Assembly: GCF_009601505.1 (NCBI RefSeq)
Contig: NZ_WITC01000124.1
Coordinates: 120,032-184,031, forward strand
Source of the DNA: Sinorhizobium terangae
Lineage (GTDB): Bacteria > Pseudomonadota > Alphaproteobacteria > Rhizobiales > Rhizobiaceae
Direction: 5' to 3'
Length of the DNA: 64,000 bases
Positions 60,631 to 64,000 of this stretch are shown here, in pieces (the stretch's first letter is position 1; each line of letters begins with the position of its first letter). The position numbers were made by a program, and so were the translations under genes. Below the pieces are notes generated by a model. That model had not been told where the DNA came from, ran no database searches, and was given only the letters and a program-made list of their open reading frames with translations.

Positions 60631-61398
60631 TCAGACTGCCGTGAAGCAATTGTCGACGAACAGATGCGTACCGTTGACGAAGCTCGCCTCGTCGCTTGCC
60701 AGGAACAGGGCGGCGTTCGCGACCTCCATCGGGTCGCACATCCGCCCCTGCTGGGCGGCGATCGCCGCCTCGGACACGTCGACGCCGTATTTGCTGAGGC
60801 CTACGATCTCACGCTTGCCGTGGTCGGTGGCGATGAAGCCGGGGCAGACGGCGTTGCAGCGGATACCCCGGTCGCGGAATTCGACGGCGATTGCACGGGC
60901 GAACATGTGGCAGGCGCCCTTGGTGGTGTCATAAAGCACCTCCATCGGCGTTGCGGCGACGGCGGAGATCGACGAGGTGCAGATGATGCTGCCGCCACCC
61001 GCCTTGAGCATGCCCGGGAGAACCGCTTTGGTCATCAGGAACATGCTCTTCACGTTCACGGCCATCAGCCGGTCCCACTCCGCTTCTTCCGTTTCGAGGA
61101 AAGGGCCGACCGCAAGTATGCCGGCATGGTTGAAGAGCACGGTGATCGGACCGAACGCGCTCTCGACGGCATTGACCGCGGCAGTGACCTCGGCGGACAC
61201 GGAAACGTCGGCAGCGGCGAAGACGGCCTCGCCGCCCTCGGCCCGGATCGCTGCCGCCACCTCTTCGCCCTTGCTCTTCGGCAGGTCGACGATGCCGACC
61301 TTGGCGCCCTCGCGAGCAAAGAGCTGCGACGCCGCCAGCCCGCATCCGCCGGCGCCCCCGCTGATCAGCGCAATTTTTCCTGAAAGCCTGCCTGCCAT
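60631..61398 (-). CDS. SDR family oxidoreductase
   Basis: A 255-residue classical SDR: cofactor motif GGAGGCGLAASQLF, DLPKSKGE after beta-2 (NAD type), NHAGI, the catalytic Ser in CTSSISA and YDTTKGACHMFARAIAVE (YxxxK). C-terminal FLASDEASFVNGTHLFVDNCFTAV. It precedes the lactone-oxidase gene by 16 bases in one operon and could make its substrate (a polyol/sugar dehydrogenase); this is inference. ATG at 61398; GTG at 61401 possible. Confidence 0.88.
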   Translation of the reverse strand: MAGRLSGKIALISGGAGGCGLAASQLFAREGAKVGIVDLPKSKGEEVAAAIRAEGGEAVFAAADVSVSAEVTAAVNAVESAFGPITVLFNHAGILAVGPFLETEEAEWDRLMAVNVKSMFLMTKAVLPGMLKAGGGSIICTSSISAVAATPMEVLYDTTKGACHMFARAIAVEFRDRGIRCNAVCPGFIATDHGKREIVGLSKYGVDVSEAAIAAQQGRMCDPMEVANAALFLASDEASFVNGTHLFVDNCFTAV

Positions 61399-61534
61399 CA
61401 CGCTTCCCCTTTCCGCCCGCTTGAGCTTGGCGCTGTAGGCAGGCCATCATCGCATGTTTCAGCAATTATTGTTGACGACGCGGGGGCTGTCGATATCCCA
61501 TGGGGGATACGGAGAAGGGGGGGGCGCTCAAGCG

Positions 61535-62344
61535 ATGCTGGCACGGGAATCGACAGACATCTCCACGATGATCAGGTTTATCGGCACGCCGGATTTCGGC
61601 GTCGCGCTCGATGCCATGCTGCGCGCGATCGCGCCCTTCGACCTGTCGGTCGTCTTTGCCTTTCCCTATGATGCACGCCCGATCCTGCTCCACGACGGCT
61701 ACACGCATGGCGTCTCGCCGCAAGCATTGAAGGCCTATCTTGGGGGCGCCTATCTGCTCGATCCGTTCTACGTTGCCTGCAACAATGGCCAGCCGGCAGG
61801 TCTGTGGCGGATGCGGGAGCTTGCGCCCGACCGGTTCTTCCAGTCGAACTTTTCGTCGTCGAGTGAGGTGCATCCCTGCGTGTCGATGGAGTCCGGATCA
61901 TTGATCGAGGAGGTGGGCTTCGTCGTTCCGCTCGGCGAGGCGACGCAGGCGACCTATTCCCTGATGCGCTGCCGCGATGGTGCGCCCTTCAGTGACCAGG
62001 AACTGGAGCGGCTGAGGCTCTACGAGCCGATCGTGCGTGAGGCGATCCGGTCGAACTGGCGTCAAAGCGGCATGGCGGTAGCGGGCGCGGCGGGAAACGC
62101 GTCCGATGCCATGGAGCGAGCCTTCGACAGTCTGTGTGCGGACCGGCTTACCAGGCAACAGCGCACGATCGTCCGGCTGATCCTGCGCGGCCACAGCAAT
62201 CTATCAATTGGAAAGACGATGAATATCGCCGAAGGCACGGTTCGGATCCACCGCAAGAACATCTATCGTCGCCTCGGCATTTCCGGCCAGGGCGCATTGT
62301 TCCGGATTTTCATCGATCATTTGAACCGCCGTCAGCTTTATTGA
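61535..62344 (+). CDS. LuxR family transcriptional regulator
   Basis: A 269-residue regulator with a C-terminal GerE/LuxR helix-turn-helix (LTRQQRTIVRLILRGHSNLSIGKTMNIAEGTVRIHRKNIYRRLGI). The N-terminal 180 residues (FDLSVVFAFPYDARPILLHDGYTHGV ... ) do not clearly show the conserved autoinducer-binding residues, so the ligand is unknown, and no luxI-like gene is adjacent. The gene is divergent from the SDR-lactone oxidase pair, a likely target. The ATG at 61535 is 12 bases after a run of eight G; an in-frame ATG at 61454 is also open. Confidence 0.82.
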   Translation: MLARESTDISTMIRFIGTPDFGVALDAMLRAIAPFDLSVVFAFPYDARPILLHDGYTHGVSPQALKAYLGGAYLLDPFYVACNNGQPAGLWRMRELAPDRFFQSNFSSSSEVHPCVSMESGSLIEEVGFVVPLGEATQATYSLMRCRDGAPFSDQELERLRLYEPIVREAIRSNWRQSGMAVAGAAGNASDAMERAFDSLCADRLTRQQRTIVRLILRGHSNLSIGKTMNIAEGTVRIHRKNIYRRLGISGQGALFRIFIDHLNRRQLY

Positions 62345-62354
62345 CGGCGGCCGT

Positions 62355-62819
62355 TCATGCGGCGTGCGAAGTCGTGTCGTCGTTGAGCAGCGTGTAGATC
62401 GCGCTGGCGGAGTCGCTCGCCCTGATCTTCGCGACCATGTCGTGATCGCGAAGCACGCGAGCAATGCGCGAGAGCGCCTTCAGATGATCGGCACCGGCGC
62501 CTTCGGGCGCGAGCAGCAGGAATACGAGATCGACCGGCTGGTCGTCCAGCGCCTCAAAGTCGACGGGCGTGTCGAGCCGCGCGAAGATGCCGACAATCGA
62601 GGGAAGGTTGTTGAGCTTTCCGTGCGGGATGGCGATGCCGTTGCCGACCCCGGTGGAGCCGAGCCGTTCCCGCTGCAGAATGACGTCGAAGATTTCACGC
62701 TCCGGAAGTCCGGTGAGTTTGGATGCTTTTGCCGCCAATTCCTGAAGGAGTTGTTTTTTCGAGTTGGCCCTCATGGCCGGGATAATTGCATTTTGATGCA
62801 GCAAACCTGCCAATGCCAT
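62355..62819 (-). CDS. ptsN: PTS IIA-like nitrogen-regulatory protein PtsN (EIIA-Ntr)
   Basis: Phosphocarrier of the nitrogen PTS branch that senses phosphorylation state and regulates potassium and carbon/nitrogen metabolism. The 154-residue protein has the phospho-accepting histidine in GNGIAIPHGKLNNLPS near residue 67 and PVDLVFLLLAPEGAGADHLKALSRIARVL. The rpoN-hpf-ptsN order is usual in proteobacteria and fits the hpf gene upstream. Ends convergent to the LuxR gene. Confidence 0.93.
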   Translation of the reverse strand: MALAGLLHQNAIIPAMRANSKKQLLQELAAKASKLTGLPEREIFDVILQRERLGSTGVGNGIAIPHGKLNNLPSIVGIFARLDTPVDFEALDDQPVDLVFLLLAPEGAGADHLKALSRIARVLRDHDMVAKIRASDSASAIYTLLNDDTTSHAA

Positions 62820-62994
62820 TCTTTTGTCCTCGTTCGCCGGTTAGAGCCCGACAACATCATCACAAATGTGTCTTGCTGGCTCTAACCATCTTTATATTGG
62901 CGGTTACCATGCACAGAAAAGTCGGGCTTTTTCCGGCTGTCCGCGTATATGAGCGGCGGGGAATGCGGGCTTCCCCGACATTCCCCTGTCCCAC

Positions 62995-63567
62995 TCATGC
63001 CTTGATATTGGCGGCGTCAATCCAGCCAATATTTCCGTCGTTACGCCGATACACGATGTTCAGATCTTCCTTGCCGGGGCTGCGGAACATCAGCACCGGT
63101 TCGTCCGTCATATCGAGTGCCATGACGGCGCTCGCGACGGACATTGTCCTCAACTGTTTCGTGCTTTCGGCAACGATGGTTGGTGCATAATCCTCCGGGA
63201 CTTCTTCGTCCTCGTAGGGCACCGAGTCCATCACCGTGTAGGCCACTTCGGCGGCATTCTGCCCGTTGCCGTTGTGGTGATCCTTGAGCTTACGCTTGTA
63301 GCGCCGGAGCCGCTTCTCGATCCGGTCCGAGGCCGCATCAAAGGCCGCCTGCGGCTCATTCGCCTGGCCATTCGCCTGCAATACCACGCCCGTGTCGAGA
63401 TGAAGTTTGCAGTCGGCGCTGAAACGCGATCCAGACTTTTCCACAGTGACCTGGCTTGAATATCCTCCATCGAAATATTTGGTAACCGCTTGGTCGATCT
63501 GCTCCCCGATTCGGGCGCGGAACGAATCGCCGATTTCCATATGTTTGCCGGATACACGCACACTCAT
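62995..63567 (-). CDS. hpf: Long-form ribosome hibernation promoting factor
   Basis: Binds inactive ribosomes and promotes 100S dimers in stationary phase. The 190-residue protein has the N-terminal RaiA-type domain (MSVRVSGKHMEIGDSFRARIG ... RLRRYKRKLKDHH) and, after a linker, the C-terminal dimerisation domain (EPVLMFRSPGKEDLNIVYRRNDGNIGWID), so it is the long form. The ATG at 63567 follows GAGAGAGGAAACTCC. Between ptsN and, presumably beyond the right edge, rpoN. Confidence 0.94.
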   Translation of the reverse strand: MSVRVSGKHMEIGDSFRARIGEQIDQAVTKYFDGGYSSQVTVEKSGSRFSADCKLHLDTGVVLQANGQANEPQAAFDAASDRIEKRLRRYKRKLKDHHNGNGQNAAEVAYTVMDSVPYEDEEVPEDYAPTIVAESTKQLRTMSVASAVMALDMTDEPVLMFRSPGKEDLNIVYRRNDGNIGWIDAANIKA

Positions 63568-63798
63568 GGAGTTTCCTCTCTCGTTCGTGATTTGCGCGTC
63601 CAGTCTATTCCAAGCGCCTTCGTCATCCAAGCTTTTCACGCAAGGGCGGCGCGTCTGCACCGCGGTTCGGCCGCTCGGCAACCGCCGAAGTGGAGTAGGT
63701 CCTCGGCGATTGCGGCGCGCTCTTATCGCTTGTGTCGCAAGGAGTCAATTGCGGGTCGCAAAAAATCCGCATTCGCGGTCAAATGCACGGCGCTCGAG
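63568..63798. other. Gap upstream of hpf, no gene seen
   Basis: The region from 63568 to 64000 exceeds 300 bases and contains no convincing coding frame. In 63568-63798 I see only the hpf upstream region; no clear promoter motif could be assigned. The remainder is repeat sequence (separate entries). rpoN is expected further right. Confidence 0.5.
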
Positions 63799-63910
63799 AT
63801 CACGATGATTTTAGGTCGGATCGACCTAAAATCGTGAATGTGATCGATTCTAATAAGTTGAGACGCGGGATGCGGGCGGAAAACCGCACACACTTTTCCT
63901 CATCCCGCTC
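63799..63910. repeat. Palindromic element upstream of hpf
   Basis: Stem gattttaggtcg (63807-63818) pairs perfectly with 63822-63833 around a gat loop, within a tcacgat...atcgtga frame. A second hairpin gcgggatg...catcccgc (63866-63909) encloses cgggcggaaaaccgcacacacttttcct. Such composite elements recur between rhizobial genes. It abuts repeat copy D. Confidence 0.6.
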
Positions 63911-64000
63911 TACCAGCGCCGTGCGTCCTTTAGGACGCACAAAGGACGCTATAACTCTTTGATTCCACGCATCGTGCTTTCCGAAAATCGGGTCCGATTT
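63911..64000 (-). repeat. Dispersed hairpin-core repeat, copy D (reaches window edge)
   Basis: On the minus strand: aaatcggacccgattttcggaaagcacgatgcg, then atagcgtcctttgtgcgtcc and the right hairpin gtgcgtcc-taaa-ggacgcac followed by ggcgctgg. The left palindrome is a variant (aaatcgg...ccgattt). The repeat runs into or past the window end. Confidence 0.7.

Overview
The window is a chromosomal stretch of an alphaproteobacterium of the Rhizobiaceae, most likely Sinorhizobium/Ensifer. I base this on family knowledge applied to what is visible: gene order (uppP-NDUFA9-like-pyrF-pmtA-dnaN; iolR-iolC-iolD-iolE-iolB; coaBC/ubiB/ubiE/mutM/rpsT/dnaA; hemW-rdgB-rph/hrcA-grpE; ptsN-hpf), a phosphatidylethanolamine N-methyltransferase of the Sinorhizobium PmtA type, and five copies of a RIME-like palindromic repeat typical of rhizobia. 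I see no tRNA, rRNA, CRISPR array, prophage or intact insertion sequence. Most of it is vegetative chromosome, with a few accessory blocks.

Layout. 1-9.4 kb: queG (cut by the window edge), a glutathione transferase, uppP, a small exported protein, an NDUFA9-like protein, DUF1330, pyrF, a histidine phosphatase, pmtA, dnaN, rsmI, yraN. 9.5-14.9 kb: a ugpBAEC glycerol-3-phosphate uptake operon behind a probable Pho box, ending in an endonuclease/exonuclease/phosphatase-family hydrolase. 15.1-28 kb: comM, a secreted unknown, cysK, exporters (two LysE, two EamA), a ChaC-like enzyme, Lrp, dut, prfC, an AraC regulator and a GFA protein. 28-36.5 kb: inositol catabolism (iolB, iolE, iolD, iolC, the RpiR-type repressor iolR, an inositol dehydrogenase-like protein), with three candidate IolR sites. 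36.7-47.7 kb: a class II glutamine amidotransferase, coaBC, a 4-kb accessory block (deaminase, atypical SDR, PEBP, AraC, GNAT), ubiB-ubiE, mutM, enoyl-CoA hydratase, rpsT. 47.7-50.1 kb: a long leader and dnaA. 50.3-54.2 kb: an ECF42-type sigma factor with its DGPF/YCII partner, then SRPBCC, SnoaL-VOC and GST genes. 54.2-64 kb: hemW-rdgB-VOC-rph, hrcA, grpE, a lactone oxidase, an SDR, a LuxR regulator, ptsN and hpf.

Functional links. The Ugp system imports phosphate-containing glycerol esters under phosphate limitation. The iol genes turn inositol into central metabolites under IolR. hrcA-grpE, prfC, rsmI, hpf, rpsT and rph serve protein quality control and translation. dnaA, dnaN, dut, mutM and rdgB serve replication and nucleotide hygiene.

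The most unusual observations are: a RIME-like repeat read in frame as about 51 extra residues at the N-terminus of UgpA; a second dispersed repeat family (hairpin-core-hairpin), one copy of which supplies the last codons of the glutamine amidotransferase; a helically phased GANTC cluster beside a T-tract upstream of dnaA; and a 53-residue exported protein. I did not find a clearly new defence or mobile system.
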